This document shows, piece by piece, positions 16,353 through 25,001 of a stretch of DNA of 64,000 nt (its first letter is position 1; every line of letters begins with the position of its first letter). Below the pieces are notes generated by a model that saw only the letters and a program-made list of their open reading frames with translations, had not been told where the DNA came from and made no database searches. The stretch is from Heyndrickxia sp050281185 (lineage in GTDB: Bacteria; Bacillota; Bacilli; Bacillales; Bacillaceae_C): the NCBI RefSeq assembly GCF_050281185.1, contig NZ_JBNNWS010000013.1, positions 62,001 to 126,000 of the forward strand, written 5' to 3'. The translations under genes were made by a program, and so were the position numbers.

Positions 16353-17624
16353 ATGGCTATTCAAATTCCTCGAGGTACCCAGGACATAATGCCTGGTGAG
16401 GTTGAAAAGTGGCATTTTATTGAAGAAACTGCGAAAAAAATTTGCAGGAATTACCAGTATAAGGAAATTCGCACACCGATATTTGAACATACTGAGCTCT
16501 TTCAAAAAGGAGTTGGGGATACTACAGACATTGTTCAAAAAGAAATGTATACATTCGATGACCGTGGCGGGAGAAATTTAACATTGCGACCAGAAGGAAC
16601 GGCTGCAGTTGTGCGTTCTTTTACAGAAAATAAAATGTTTGGTTACGCTAATCAGCCTGTAAAACTTTATTATAATGGCCCAATGTTCCGCTATGAAAGA
16701 CCACAGGCAGGACGTTTTCGTCAATTTGTCCAATTTGGTGCTGAAGCACTGGGCAGTGAGGATCCAGCAATTGATGCAGAAATTATTTCATTAGCAATGG
16801 AATTATATACACGGTTAGGTTTAAAAAAATTAAAGCTAGTTATTAATAGCTTAGGTGATAAGGAAAGTCGCATTGCTCATCGAATTGCTTTAATTAATCA
16901 TTTTAAACCTAGAATTGAAGAATTTTGTTCTGATTGTCAAAATCGACTCGAAAAAAATCCCCTTCGTATATTAGATTGTAAAAAAGACCGTGATCATGAG
17001 TTGATGCATTCTGCTCCTTCTATTTTAGATTATTTAAATGATGCATCACGTGAATACTTTGAGCAAGTTCTAAAATACTTAACGGAATTAGGAATAGAGT
17101 ATGAAATAGATTCTACACTTGTACGAGGGTTAGATTACTATAATCATACGGCATTTGAAATTATGAGTAATGCAGAAGGGTTCGGTGCTATTACAACCTT
17201 GTGTGGTGGCGGCCGCTATAATGGATTAGTTCAGGAAATGGGCGGACCAGAGACACCAGGAATTGGCTTTGCTTTAAGTATTGAACGTTTAATTGCTGCC
17301 TTAAAGGCTGAGGGAATCGAACTTCCAATTAAAGATAATGTAGATTGCTATTTAGTCGCTTTAGGAGACGAAGCAAAGCACAAGTCGATGGTACTATTGC
17401 AGCAACTAAGAAAAGAAGGGTTTTCTGCAGAAAAGGATTATCTTGACAGAAAAATGAAAGCTCAATTTAAAGCAGCAGACCGCTTAAATGCAAGATATGT
17501 TGCCATTTTGGGTGAAGATGAATTGCAAAAAGGAATAATCATGGTGAAAAGTATGGAAACTGGCGAACAGACCGAGGTTTCTCTTACTGATTTTATAGAA
17601 CAATTTAAGAAGCTTAGTAAGTAG
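16353..17624 (+). CDS. hisS: Histidyl-tRNA synthetase
   Basis: 423 residues, normal for HisRS. Class II motifs: motif 2 includes LRPEGTAAVVR and 'FRYERPQAGRFRQF'; the histidine-specific GLDYYNHTAFE is near residue 259; motif 3 is GIGFALSIERL. A C-terminal anticodon-binding domain follows from about 325. It charges tRNA-His. Ribosome binding site GGAGGA. Regulated by the T-box upstream and followed after 13 bases by aspS, so aspS expression is probably coupled to histidine supply. Confidence 0.98.
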   Translation: MAIQIPRGTQDIMPGEVEKWHFIEETAKKICRNYQYKEIRTPIFEHTELFQKGVGDTTDIVQKEMYTFDDRGGRNLTLRPEGTAAVVRSFTENKMFGYANQPVKLYYNGPMFRYERPQAGRFRQFVQFGAEALGSEDPAIDAEIISLAMELYTRLGLKKLKLVINSLGDKESRIAHRIALINHFKPRIEEFCSDCQNRLEKNPLRILDCKKDRDHELMHSAPSILDYLNDASREYFEQVLKYLTELGIEYEIDSTLVRGLDYYNHTAFEIMSNAEGFGAITTLCGGGRYNGLVQEMGGPETPGIGFALSIERLIAALKAEGIELPIKDNVDCYLVALGDEAKHKSMVLLQQLRKEGFSAEKDYLDRKMKAQFKAADRLNARYVAILGEDELQKGIIMVKSMETGEQTEVSLTDFIEQFKKLSK

Positions 17625-17637
17625 GGGGGATTAGAAA

Positions 17638-19407
17638 ATGTTTGGTAGAACTTATTATTGTGGAGAGGTAACAGAACAGCATATCGGTGAAACAGTTACA
17701 TTAAAAGGGTGGGTACAAAAAAGAAGAGATCTTGGTGGTTTGATTTTTATTGATTTACGTGACCGTTCAGGAATTGTTCAAATTGTCTTTAATCCTGACA
17801 TTTCCAAAGAAGCTCTAGCAATCGCTGAGAAAATTCGCTCTGAATATGTATTAGATGTTCGAGGGACGGTTGTTGCAAGGGGAGAGTCAACTGTAAATGA
17901 AAATTTAAAAACAGGGAAGATTGAAATTAAAGTAGAGAAAGTAGAAGTGATAAATGAGGCAAAAACACCACCATTTATCATTGAAGATAAAACAGAGGTA
18001 TCAGAAGATGTCCGCTTAAAATATCGTTACTTAGATCTTCGGAGACCTGCTATGTTTGAAACATTTAAAATGCGTCATGAAGTGACTAAATCTTTTCGTC
18101 GTTTCTTAGATGAAGAAGGATTTTTAGACGTTGAAACACCAATTTTAACAAAAAGCACTCCAGAAGGTGCACGTGATTATTTAGTCCCTAGCCGAGTACA
18201 CCCAGGAGAATTTTATGCATTACCGCAATCACCACAGATTTTTAAACAGTTATTAATGGTTTCAGGTTTTGATAAATATTATCAGATTGCTCGTTGTTTC
18301 CGTGATGAAGATTTACGTGCAGACCGTCAACCGGAGTTTACACAAATTGATATTGAAACGAGCTTTTATAGTCAAGAAGATATTATGGAAATGACAGAAA
18401 AAATGATGGCTCGTTTAATGAAAGAAGTTAAAAATATGGAACTTTCTACTCCATTACCAAGACTTACTTATGATGAAGCAATGAGCCGGTTTGGATCAGA
18501 TAAGCCAGATACGCGTTTTGGCATGGAATTAGTGAATGTTTCCGAATTAGTAAAGGATTCAGGATTTAAAGTTTTTGCCTCTGCTGTTGCAAATGGTGGA
18601 CAAGTTAAAGCCATTAATGTACAAGGAGCAGCAGATAAATATTCTAGAAAAGATATTGATGGACTTACTGAATTTGTTTCCCGTTATGGTGCGAAAGGCT
18701 TGGCGTGGTTAAAGGTTGAAGAGGAAGGTCTAAAAGGGCCGATCGCTAAATTTTTCTCTGAAGAGGAACAAAAGCAAGTAAGTTCCATTCTAGAAGCATC
18801 TGTTGGGGATTTACTATTATTTGTAGCCGATAAAATTTCTGTTGTTGCTGATGCACTAGGTGCTCTAAGGTTAAAGCTTGGAAAAGAATTAGGTTTAATT
18901 GATGAGTCGAAATTTAATTTCCTTTGGGTAACTGATTGGCCTTTATTGGAATATGACGAAGAAGAGGGTCGTTTCTATGCAGCCCATCACCCATTTACCA
19001 TGCCTGCAAGAGAAGATTTAGATAAATTAGAAAGTGATCCGAAAAACGTAAAAGCGCAAGCATATGACCTTGTATTAAATGGTTATGAATTAGGTGGAGG
19101 TTCTTTACGTATTTTTGAAAAAGACATTCAAGAAAAAATGTTCTCAGTACTTGGGTTTACGAAAGAAGAAGCACATGAACAATTTGGATTCCTTCTCGAA
19201 GCATTCGAATATGGTACTCCGCCGCATGGTGGAATCGCCCTTGGATTAGATCGTATTGTTATGCTATTAGCAGGACGTTCAAATTTACGTGATACGATCG
19301 CTTTCCCGAAAACAGCAAGTGCAAGCTGTTTGTTAACAGAAGCTCCTGGAAGCGTTAGTGACCAGCAATTAAATGATTTACACCTTTCGTTAAATATAAA
19401 AGAATAA
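17638..19407 (+). CDS. aspS: Aspartyl-tRNA synthetase
   Basis: 589 residues, the bacterial type. An N-terminal OB-fold anticodon-binding domain ('VTLKGWVQKRRDLGG') is followed by the class II core with 'FRDEDLRADRQPEFTQID' (motif 2) and 'GIALGLDRIVMLL' (motif 3), and by the bacterial GAD insertion domain at about 290-420. It charges tRNA-Asp, and tRNA-Asn as well if the organism uses the indirect Asn route (not testable here). Start ATG preceded by AGGGGGG. Co-transcribed with hisS. Confidence 0.98.
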   Translation: MFGRTYYCGEVTEQHIGETVTLKGWVQKRRDLGGLIFIDLRDRSGIVQIVFNPDISKEALAIAEKIRSEYVLDVRGTVVARGESTVNENLKTGKIEIKVEKVEVINEAKTPPFIIEDKTEVSEDVRLKYRYLDLRRPAMFETFKMRHEVTKSFRRFLDEEGFLDVETPILTKSTPEGARDYLVPSRVHPGEFYALPQSPQIFKQLLMVSGFDKYYQIARCFRDEDLRADRQPEFTQIDIETSFYSQEDIMEMTEKMMARLMKEVKNMELSTPLPRLTYDEAMSRFGSDKPDTRFGMELVNVSELVKDSGFKVFASAVANGGQVKAINVQGAADKYSRKDIDGLTEFVSRYGAKGLAWLKVEEEGLKGPIAKFFSEEEQKQVSSILEASVGDLLLFVADKISVVADALGALRLKLGKELGLIDESKFNFLWVTDWPLLEYDEEEGRFYAAHHPFTMPAREDLDKLESDPKNVKAQAYDLVLNGYELGGGSLRIFEKDIQEKMFSVLGFTKEEAHEQFGFLLEAFEYGTPPHGGIALGLDRIVMLLAGRSNLRDTIAFPKTASASCLLTEAPGSVSDQQLNDLHLSLNIKE

Positions 19408-19583
19408 TTTGAGAAATTAGGAAAAAAATAATTATCAAAGTATCTTACTAATAAACTTTGTTACGAAGAAAGGTGCTTCTGTAACTCATTGAAATTGAAA
19501 TTGGTCATTAGAAAAATTTTTTACGAAGAACAATAACTAATTGGTTTTTGTCAAAATACGTAATATTTTTCTAACTTTAGAAA

Positions 19584-19612
19584 TATTGAAAAATATACTT
19601 CTGTATGTTAAG
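19584..19612 (+). promoter_or_regulatory. Promoter of the 6S RNA
   Basis: TTGAAA, 17 bp, TAAGAT preceded by TG (extended -10), ending about 14 bases before the RNA's closing stem. Confidence 0.6.
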
Positions 19613-19625
19613 ATTTTATTAACAC

Positions 19626-19814
19626 GATAAGTCCTGATATGTTCGTTTTTGTACCTATTCGTTTTGACCGAACATATTACCAACGGGAGTTTGGCGTTTT
19701 CACGCTGCATACATGCCTTTTCAAAAAGGACGTATAAAGCTGAAACAGAACACCCACCTGCCAAGAGCGGGTTCAAAACATTAGGATTTTGCGACGGCAT
19801 GATTGGGGCTTATC
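19626..19814 (+). ncRNA. ssrS: 6S RNA (6S-1 type)
   Basis: About 189 nt. The ends close with GATAAG (19626-19631) and CTTATC (19809-19814). Internal hallmarks match the B. subtilis 6S-1 RNA as I recall it: AAGTCCTGATATGTT near the 5' end, 'CACGCTGCATACATGCC', 'AAAGGACGTAT', 'ACACCCACCTGCC', 'GCGGGTTCAAAACATTAGG' and 'GCGACGGCATGATTGGGGCT'. It binds sigma-A RNA polymerase as a promoter mimic. The position immediately after aspS and before tcdA is the B. subtilis one. Apparent reading frames on both strands here are not genes. Confidence 0.93.
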
Positions 19815-19828
19815 ATTATACTAAAATA

Positions 19829-19859
19829 CCCACCCTCTAATTTTTTTAGAGGGTTTTTA
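19829..19859 (+). terminator. Terminator of the 6S RNA
   Basis: ACCCTCTAA / TTAGAGGGT stem with a T5 loop and a T-run after it. Confidence 0.9.
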
Positions 19860-19922
19860 TTATCGTTTTTTCGTTTATAAAATATTCGCACGGTGGATAT
19901 CTTTATGAAGAGCGAGGTTTAC

Positions 19923-20073
19923 GTCTAGCTCCAGCGCCTATCGGCTAGCGGATTTCTCCGTCTCCTTCCTACGATAAGTCAACATCGGCTCGTGAACTAC
20001 CTCACCGTGTTTCCTTTATCTCAGTCGAAGACTACGAAATACGTACGCCGATGAGCAAGTCGCTTGCGCTTTT
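19923..20073 (+). repeat. Intergenic repeat family 1, copy D
   Basis: Starts GTCTAGCTCCAGCGCC and ends GTCGCTTGCGCTTTT, with ATCGGC / GCCGAT and GGATTTC / GAAAT(A)C arms. Between the 6S terminator and tcdA. Confidence 0.9.
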
Positions 20074-20208
20074 GTTATTATCTAAAAGGTTTTCTTATAT
20101 TGATTTTCAGCATTAATTTGTATATTCTTATTCAAGAAGAAATGCTGTAGTGGCGAAATTTTCTGTAAGATTAAAAATAAAAAAAGTAGAATTTTGGAGA
20201 TGATAGTT

Positions 20209-20973
20209 GTGCTTCATCAGTTTTCACGAAATGAATTAGCTATTGGTAAAGAGGGTTTAAATAAATTAAAAAATAGTACTGTTGCAATATTAGGAATTGG
20301 CGGTGTCGGCTCATTCGCTGTTGAAGCATTGGCAAGATCAGGTGTTGGGAAATTAATTTTGGTGGATAAAGATGATATAGATATAACAAATGTTAACCGA
20401 CAATTGCCTGCATTGCTTTCAACAGTAGGACAATCGAAAGCAGAATTGATGAAAGAACGAATAAAAGATATAAATCCTGAATGTGAAGTAATTTCCCTTA
20501 AAATGTTTTATACAGAGGAAACAGCTGAACAATTTTTTAGTTATCAACCTGATTATGTAGTTGATGCTTCAGATACGATTTCATATAAAATTCATTTGAT
20601 TAAAGAATGTTTAAATCGTCATATCTCGATCATTTCAAGTATGGGAGCAGCCAATAAAATGGACCCTACTCGTTTACAAATTGCTGATATTTTTAAAACA
20701 CATACAGATCCAATTGCAAAGGTAGTTCGTACTCGCTTGCGTAAAGAGGGAATTCGTAAAGGTATTCCTGTTGTCTTCTCTGATGAAAGTCCTATCGTTA
20801 TTCGTGAAGATATTCGTAAGGAAGTCGGCAATGATGAGGCAGAAATAAGAAAGGCAAAAATGCCGCCATCATCTAATGCTTTTGTACCATCAACAGCTGG
20901 ATTGTTTATGGCAAGTTATGTTGTTAGGGAAATATTAAAAGATATTCCTATTGTTCGCGTAAAGGATCGTTAA
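20209..20973 (+). CDS. tcdA: tRNA threonylcarbamoyladenosine dehydratase
   Basis: 254 residues of the E1/ThiF/MoeB-like family. The ATP-binding GIGGVGSFAVEALARSG is near residues 29-45, and 'DITNVNRQLPAL' follows. It cyclises t6A to ct6A at position 37 of ANN-decoding tRNAs. Start: GTG at 20209 fits the family N-terminus (MLHQFSRNELAIG) and has GGAG nine bases upstream; a TTG at 20194 overlaps that site and is rejected. Order aspS, 6S RNA, tcdA, rarA is as in B. subtilis apart from the transporter operon inserted after it. Confidence 0.94.
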   Translation: MLHQFSRNELAIGKEGLNKLKNSTVAILGIGGVGSFAVEALARSGVGKLILVDKDDIDITNVNRQLPALLSTVGQSKAELMKERIKDINPECEVISLKMFYTEETAEQFFSYQPDYVVDASDTISYKIHLIKECLNRHISIISSMGAANKMDPTRLQIADIFKTHTDPIAKVVRTRLRKEGIRKGIPVVFSDESPIVIREDIRKEVGNDEAEIRKAKMPPSSNAFVPSTAGLFMASYVVREILKDIPIVRVKDR

Positions 20974-21001
20974 AAACCGTCAAAAATGGCGGTTTTTTTT
21001 T
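20974..21001 (+). terminator. Terminator of tcdA
   Basis: AAACCGTC / GGCGGTTT hairpin followed by a long T-run. Confidence 0.85.
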
Positions 21002-21024
21002 ATGGGAAAACTTTAACATTTCTA

Positions 21025-21073
21025 TTGACATATTTTGATGTATTAGTGTACTATTTTTATAGTACACTAATAC
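21025..21073 (+). promoter_or_regulatory. Promoter and palindromic operator of the GntR/ABC operon
   Basis: TTGACA (21025-21030) and TACTAT (21049-21054), 18 bp apart. A perfect inverted repeat with 15-bp arms and a T4 loop spans 21040-21073 and covers the -10 box; it contains AGTGTA...TACACT half-sites of the kind bound by YtrA-type GntR repressors. The first gene starts 22 bases later, so this is very probably the autoregulated operator of the GntR protein at 21864. Confidence 0.85.
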
Positions 21074-21094
21074 AAAGGAAGATGAAGGTAAATA

Positions 21095-21859
21095 ATGACT
21101 GCATTTAAAGGTTTATTAAAAAAGGATTTTTGTATTACAAGGTTTTGGTTTTTTACATGGCTGATTATAATGGTTTTACTTATGCTTGCTTCAATTGTTA
21201 TTGCTGTTCGAATTGAAGAACCAATGATAACAGTAGGGTTGGTGGTTATGCTTTTAGTAGGAAATTTAGTTTTTCTGCCAATATCGTTGCTTACCTCTTT
21301 AAGATTAGAAGGGAAAACACAAATTTGGTTATACAATCCTCATAGCAGCAAGTTTTTAATTTTGTCAAAAATAACAGTTGCACTATTATATCAGCTTATC
21401 TCTCTAGGGGTAATTGCAATATATTCCTTATTGATTGTTCACTACATAGTTATTGATAAAACAAGTGGAATAATCAATGTCCTATTTTGGGCAGATATAT
21501 CTGTCATTTGTATAGGTCTTTATCTTTCCTGCTGGATCTTATTTTATTGGTCTATTTACCATTCATTAAGTAAGTATCCAGCAATAAGAAAGTTCAAATG
21601 GCTGGTCATTGTGTTAACTATTTTTGTATGTAATACGATAGAAGTTTTATTATTAAAAATTAAATGGTTTGTTACATGGATAAATAAATGGAAAGTATCT
21701 ATACCTCTAGATCGGTCATTTAATTATCAAAATCATGCTTGGCATGCAAAAGTAGAGCTTGTCGATGTCTCGATTATCCCAATTATTATCTATGCAATAG
21801 TAGGCATCCTTTTATTTATGTTATCAAGTTGGTTGTTAGATCGAAAAGTTGAGGTGTAG
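21095..21859 (+). CDS. ABC-2-type integral membrane protein of the GntR/ABC operon
   Basis: 254 residues with about six hydrophobic helices, starting MTAFKGLLKKDFCITRFWFF, a charged amphipathic N-terminus followed by helices as in ABC-2 permeases. No enzyme motif. It is the first gene of the operon under the palindromic operator and ends four bases before the GntR gene. Most likely the membrane partner of the ATPase at 22228. Substrate unknown; in B. subtilis the related ytr operon responds to cell-wall-active peptides. Confidence 0.75.
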   Translation: MTAFKGLLKKDFCITRFWFFTWLIIMVLLMLASIVIAVRIEEPMITVGLVVMLLVGNLVFLPISLLTSLRLEGKTQIWLYNPHSSKFLILSKITVALLYQLISLGVIAIYSLLIVHYIVIDKTSGIINVLFWADISVICIGLYLSCWILFYWSIYHSLSKYPAIRKFKWLVIVLTIFVCNTIEVLLLKIKWFVTWINKWKVSIPLDRSFNYQNHAWHAKVELVDVSIIPIIIYAIVGILLFMLSSWLLDRKVEV

Positions 21860-21863
21860 GCTA

Positions 21864-22241
21864 ATGACAGAAGAATTTCTAGCATCCAAACCAATATATA
21901 TGCAAATTGCAGAACGTGTATATCAGCAAATAGTCAGAGGAGAACTGAAAGCTGGTGATAAGCTGCCTTCTGTTAGAGAAATGGCCATTCAATCAGGTGT
22001 AAATCCAAATACCATCCAAAGAACATATGGAGAAATGGAAAGAGTGGGAATTGTGGAAACAAAACGAGGACAAGGAACCTTTGTAACCGAAAATCAAGAA
22101 ATACTAACTCAATTGAAAGTACGAATGCAAATAGAAATTATTCAATTATTTGTTAAAAGTATGAAAGATCTTGGATTTTCGAACACTGAAATTTTGGCTG
22201 GGCTTGAAGAGTTTTTAAGGAGGGAAAATGGTGACTATTGA
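21864..22241 (+). CDS. GntR-family (YtrA subfamily) transcriptional repressor
   Basis: 125 residues. The N-terminal winged helix reads 'PIYMQIAERVYQQIVRGEL', 'GDKLPSVREMA' and 'VNPNTIQRTYGEMERVGIVE', followed by 'RGQGTFV', all standard for GntR. The short C-terminal tail (about 50 residues) is characteristic of the YtrA subfamily, which has no large ligand domain. Start ATG at 21864 has GAGGTG upstream; an in-frame start 15 bases earlier would overlap the previous gene. It probably binds the palindrome at 21040-21073. Its end overlaps the next gene by 14 bases. Confidence 0.9.
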   Translation: MTEEFLASKPIYMQIAERVYQQIVRGELKAGDKLPSVREMAIQSGVNPNTIQRTYGEMERVGIVETKRGQGTFVTENQEILTQLKVRMQIEIIQLFVKSMKDLGFSNTEILAGLEEFLRRENGDY

Positions 22242-22965
22242 GTTAAAGAATATTACAAAAAAATATGGAAAAGATTTCTCTCTTAATGATATAACAATTA
22301 CTTTTGAGGCTGGAAAAATATATGGCCTCCTTGGTCCGAATGGAAGCGGTAAATCAACGACATTAAAAATGATCAGCGGACTTGTATATCCGAACAAAGG
22401 AGAAATAACGGTTAATAATGAGCCTGTTACAAGGAAAATATCTAGTAAAGTTTCTTATTTGACAGAGCTTGATATTTTTTATGATTCTTTTACTGTAAAG
22501 GATATGATGGACTTTTATGCCAGCCAATTTACCGATTTTGATGTTAATAAAGCTAGTCAACTTTTAGTTGATATGAAATTGGATCGTAAAAAAAGAATAA
22601 AGCAATTATCTAAAGGTAATCGAGGAAGGTTAAAACTAGTTTTAGCATTATCAAGAAATACACCGATTTTACTTTTAGATGAACCATTTTCCGGCCTAGA
22701 TCCAATGGTAAGGGAATCAATTGTTAAAAGCTTGTTAACCTATATAAATTTTGAAGAACAAACGGTTATTATAACTACACACGAAATTAGTGAAGTGGAA
22801 CCATTACTTGATGAGGTTCTTGTGATATATAAAGGAAACCTAATAGGACAGAAAAACGTAGAAGAGCTAAGAGAAACAGAAGGATTGTCTGTTCTTAAAT
22901 GGTTCAAATCAAAAATGATAGAAATTGAGGATCATGGAGGGGAAAAGAATGAATTCAGTTGTTGA
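22228..22965 (+). CDS. ABC transporter ATP-binding protein (first)
   Basis: 245 residues with Walker A GPNGSGKST (near 35-43), a degenerate signature LSKGNRGRLKL, Walker B ILLLDEPFSGLD and H-loop TTHE. The weak signature and short length resemble the YtrB/YtrE-type ATPases of GntR-controlled exporters. Start ATG behind AAGGAGGG, inside the end of the GntR gene. Its end overlaps the start of the second ATPase gene, so all five genes form one tightly packed unit. Confidence 0.9.
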   Translation: MVTIELKNITKKYGKDFSLNDITITFEAGKIYGLLGPNGSGKSTTLKMISGLVYPNKGEITVNNEPVTRKISSKVSYLTELDIFYDSFTVKDMMDFYASQFTDFDVNKASQLLVDMKLDRKKRIKQLSKGNRGRLKLVLALSRNTPILLLDEPFSGLDPMVRESIVKSLLTYINFEEQTVIITTHEISEVEPLLDEVLVIYKGNLIGQKNVEELRETEGLSVLKWFKSKMIEIEDHGGEKNEFSC

Positions 22966-23869
22966 GTTGAAGAATGTCACAAAAGTGATTAAAGGAAAGA
23001 AAATTATTGATAATTTATCTTTTAATATTAATGAAGGAGAAGTGTTTGGTTTTTTAGGACCAAATGGTGCGGGAAAAACAACTACTATCAGAATGATTGT
23101 TGGTCTAATGGGAATTACATCTGGAGATATAGTGGTCTGTGGGAAAAATGTTAAAAAAGAATATGAAGATGCTATGCGTAATGTAGGTGGAATAGTTGAA
23201 AATCCAGAGATGTATAAATTTTTAACGGGCTATCAAAATTTAATGCAATATGCACGTATGATAAAAGGGATTACAAAAGAAAAAATTAACGAAGTAGTGG
23301 AGCTTGTTGGTCTAACCGATCGAATTAATGAAAAAGTAAAGACTTATTCACTTGGAATGAGGCAGCGACTTGGTTTGGCTCAAAGCCTACTTCATGATCC
23401 GAAGGTCATGATTTTGGATGAGCCAACAAATGGTTTGGATCCAGCTGGCATTAGGGAAATACGTGATCATTTACGTAAATTAGCAAAGGAAAAAGGGATG
23501 GCTGTCATCGTATCTAGTCACCTTCTTTCAGAAATGGAAATGATGTGTGACCGAATTGCTATCATCCAAAAAGGAAAATTAATAGATGTTCAAAATGTCA
23601 GAGATTTTGTTAATGAAGAAACTACACAAAAATATTTTATAGAGGTAGATAAGAATACTCAATTAATACCAACGCAAAAAATTAATGGTATATCTTTTAA
23701 AACAGTGGAAAATGGAATTGAAGTTGAAATAGAAAAAGAACAGGTCCCGGAATTTATTGAAGAACTTATTCAATTAGGAGTTCGAATCTATGAGGTGAAA
23801 GCTATTTCTAAATCATTAGAGGACCGTTTCTTAGAAATTACAGGCAAGGAGGAAGTAAAGAATGCTTAA
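22949..23869 (+). CDS. ABC transporter ATP-binding protein (second, BcrA-like)
   Basis: 306 residues. Walker A GPNGAGKTT, signature YSLGMRQRLGLAQ, Walker B VMILDEPTNGLD, H-loop SSHLLSE, and a C-terminal domain of about 80 residues as in BcrA-type bacitracin or lantibiotic export ATPases. This signature is canonical, unlike that of the first ATPase. Start: ATG at 22949 with GGAGGGG six bases upstream; the longer in-frame start at 22925 has no ribosome binding site. Overlaps the previous gene by 17 bases and the following permease by 8. Confidence 0.92.
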   Translation: MNSVVELKNVTKVIKGKKIIDNLSFNINEGEVFGFLGPNGAGKTTTIRMIVGLMGITSGDIVVCGKNVKKEYEDAMRNVGGIVENPEMYKFLTGYQNLMQYARMIKGITKEKINEVVELVGLTDRINEKVKTYSLGMRQRLGLAQSLLHDPKVMILDEPTNGLDPAGIREIRDHLRKLAKEKGMAVIVSSHLLSEMEMMCDRIAIIQKGKLIDVQNVRDFVNEETTQKYFIEVDKNTQLIPTQKINGISFKTVENGIEVEIEKEQVPEFIEELIQLGVRIYEVKAISKSLEDRFLEITGKEEVKNA

Positions 23870-24812
23870 TCTAATTAAAAATGAATGGATAAAAATTTTT
23901 AAGCGCCCTGGTTCATATGTCATGATTGGACTTATTATTCTCGGTATTATTGGAAATGGGGCATTAACAAAATATTACGAATCAAAGATGGAGCACTCGT
24001 CACAAAGTGATTGGAAAACAGAATTATCTGCGGAAATAAAAGCTAATGAACAAGATTTAAAGGATATGCCTAAATTAGCAAAAAAACAGTTTCAGCAGCA
24101 GATTGAAATTAAAAAGTATCGTCTTGAACATAATATGGGACCTTCGGATAAATCAACAGGCTATTCATTTATTAATGATAATAAAATGTTAATATCATTT
24201 GTCGGATTGTTTACAATTATTGTAGCAGCAGGGATTGTCGCAAGTGAATTTGGATGGGGGACAATTAAATTATTATTAATTCGTCCTATAAAAAGATCAA
24301 AAATATTATTATCGAAATATCTTACTGTCGTTATATTTGGAGTTTTCATGCTGGGAATATTGTTTGTTTCGTCCGCGCTAATCGGATTCCTTCTCTTCGG
24401 TACAGGTGATGGAAGTAATAATGTACACCTTGCCTATACGGACGGACATGTAGTAGAGCAAAATATGATTTGGTACTTAATAAAGACGTACTTATTGTCT
24501 TCAATCGATGTAATAATGTTAACAACGATGGCTTTCATGATTTCAGCGGTATTCAGAAACAGCTCACTTGCGATTGGAATCTCTATTTTCCTATTACTAA
24601 TGGGTGGAAATATTACAGCACTTATTGCTGTGAAATACGATTGGGCAAAGTATATTTTATTTGCTAATACTGACTTAACTAAATATTTTGATGGAATTCC
24701 GGTAGTTGAAGGAATGACATTAGGATTTTCAATTATTATGTTGCTCATATATTTTATTATCTTCATAGCACTTGCTTTTGGCGTATTTACGAAGAGGGAT
24801 GTTGCTGCTTAA
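23862..24812 (+). CDS. ABC-2 transporter permease
   Basis: 316 residues. N-terminal amphipathic 'NLIKNEWIKIFKRPGSYVM', one helix, an extracellular loop of about 110 residues rich in charge (residues 40-100), then five helices. This is the six-helix ABC-2 plan of BcrB/ABC-type exporters. It is the partner of the BcrA-like ATPase at 22949. The substrate might be an antimicrobial peptide, which would fit the family, but nothing in the sequence proves it. Confidence 0.9.
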   Translation: MLNLIKNEWIKIFKRPGSYVMIGLIILGIIGNGALTKYYESKMEHSSQSDWKTELSAEIKANEQDLKDMPKLAKKQFQQQIEIKKYRLEHNMGPSDKSTGYSFINDNKMLISFVGLFTIIVAAGIVASEFGWGTIKLLLIRPIKRSKILLSKYLTVVIFGVFMLGILFVSSALIGFLLFGTGDGSNNVHLAYTDGHVVEQNMIWYLIKTYLLSSIDVIMLTTMAFMISAVFRNSSLAIGISIFLLLMGGNITALIAVKYDWAKYILFANTDLTKYFDGIPVVEGMTLGFSIIMLLIYFIIFIALAFGVFTKRDVAA

Positions 24813-24817
24813 CCTTG

Positions 24818-24851
24818 AAAAGAGGGATGGCAGTTCATCCCTTCTTTCTCT
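24818..24851 (+). terminator. Probable terminator of the ABC operon
   Basis: GAGGGATG / CATCCCTTC hairpin followed by a T-rich stretch, 6 bases after the permease stop. Confidence 0.65.
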
Positions 24852-25001
24852 ATTTAGCGGACTATTTTATTCTAGACTTGTGGAAATTGTTCGGTAAAAT
24901 GATTGTATAAATATTGAGGAGACTTTGAAAGAAACAGAACAATTTCAATCTACTTTTTTACAAGATATAATAAGAGTAGTTTGTATTTGGAGGTTTTAAT
25001 T

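Noticed and set aside
16126..16389. Frames on both strands across the hisS leader
   Set aside because: The region is the T-box riboswitch and its terminator.
19537..19840. Open frames on both strands after aspS
   Set aside because: They overlap the 6S RNA and have no ribosome binding sites; the conserved RNA explains the region.
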